Assembly (NCBI GenBank): GCA_037039925.1
Contig: JAXRKP010000380.1
Coordinates: 66,001 to 130,000, forward strand
Length of the DNA: 64,000 bases
Direction of reading: 5' to 3'
Source: Doris montereyensis
Lineage: Eukaryota > Mollusca > Gastropoda > Nudibranchia > Dorididae
Shown here piece after piece: positions 63,977 to 64,000 of this stretch. The notes under the pieces were generated by a model. That model did no database searches. It saw only the letters and a list, made by a program, of their open reading frames with translations, and was not told the DNA's origin. The position numbers were made by a program, and so were the translations under genes. Each line of letters opens with the position of its first letter. The stretch's first letter is position 1.

Positions 63977-64000
63977 ACTTATGTATGTATGTATGTATGT
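63977..64000. repeat. (TATG)n microsatellite at window end
   Basis: At least five TATG units reach the window edge, so the full length is unknown. Confidence 0.95.

Overview
This is animal nuclear DNA, intron- and repeat-dominated and AT-rich. It has spliced genes with GT-AG introns, tRNA-derived SINEs, LINE fragments, an LTR retroelement, a Polinton-like fragment and very abundant minisatellites. A marine invertebrate, most likely a mollusc, fits the repeat style and the gene sequences, but that placement is inference. I see no bacterial gene organisation.

Two host genes can be rebuilt exon by exon, both on the minus strand. The first (16912-36113) is a cation-dependent mannose-6-phosphate receptor (M6PR type). 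It has a signal peptide, a P-type lectin/MRH lumenal domain, one membrane segment, and a short tail ending in an acidic dileucine (DDNLLPM) signal. The second (45918-57324) is the ER tail-anchored ubiquitin-conjugating enzyme UBE2J2 (Ubc6-like). Its splice phases agree across seven exons, and the catalytic Cys and C-terminal anchor are present. The two act separately: lysosomal hydrolase sorting, and ER-associated degradation.

Layout: 1-2390 is the 3' part of a decayed Ty3/Gypsy-like pol. 2.44-6.85 kb is a ~52-bp satellite. 6.85-9.06 kb is an almost pure purine tract made of two minisatellites. 9.1-16.9 kb is intergenic DNA with SINE and other dispersed-repeat copies. 16.9-36.1 kb is M6PR, whose introns hold 28-bp, 48-bp, 29-bp and 38-bp arrays. 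36.1-45.9 kb is intergenic with LINE and SINE pieces. 45.9-57.3 kb is UBE2J2, whose introns hold 26-bp, 40-bp and 23-bp arrays. 57.3-58.5 kb is a scrambled local duplication. 60-64 kb holds SINE, LINE and Polinton-like fragments plus short repeats. Tandem arrays total roughly 18-19 kb by my estimate.

The most notable observations are these. M6PR exon 4 is caught and apparently scrambled in the junction between two arrays. A 40-bp array is bracketed by two copies of a UBE2J2 exon end. A 23-bp array appears to have been amplified from inside a SINE. Several zones interleave array and flank sequence. Several single-base frameshifts sit in conserved exons. The last two could be biology or long-read assembly error; raw reads or a transcript would decide. 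I found no credible new multi-gene system.
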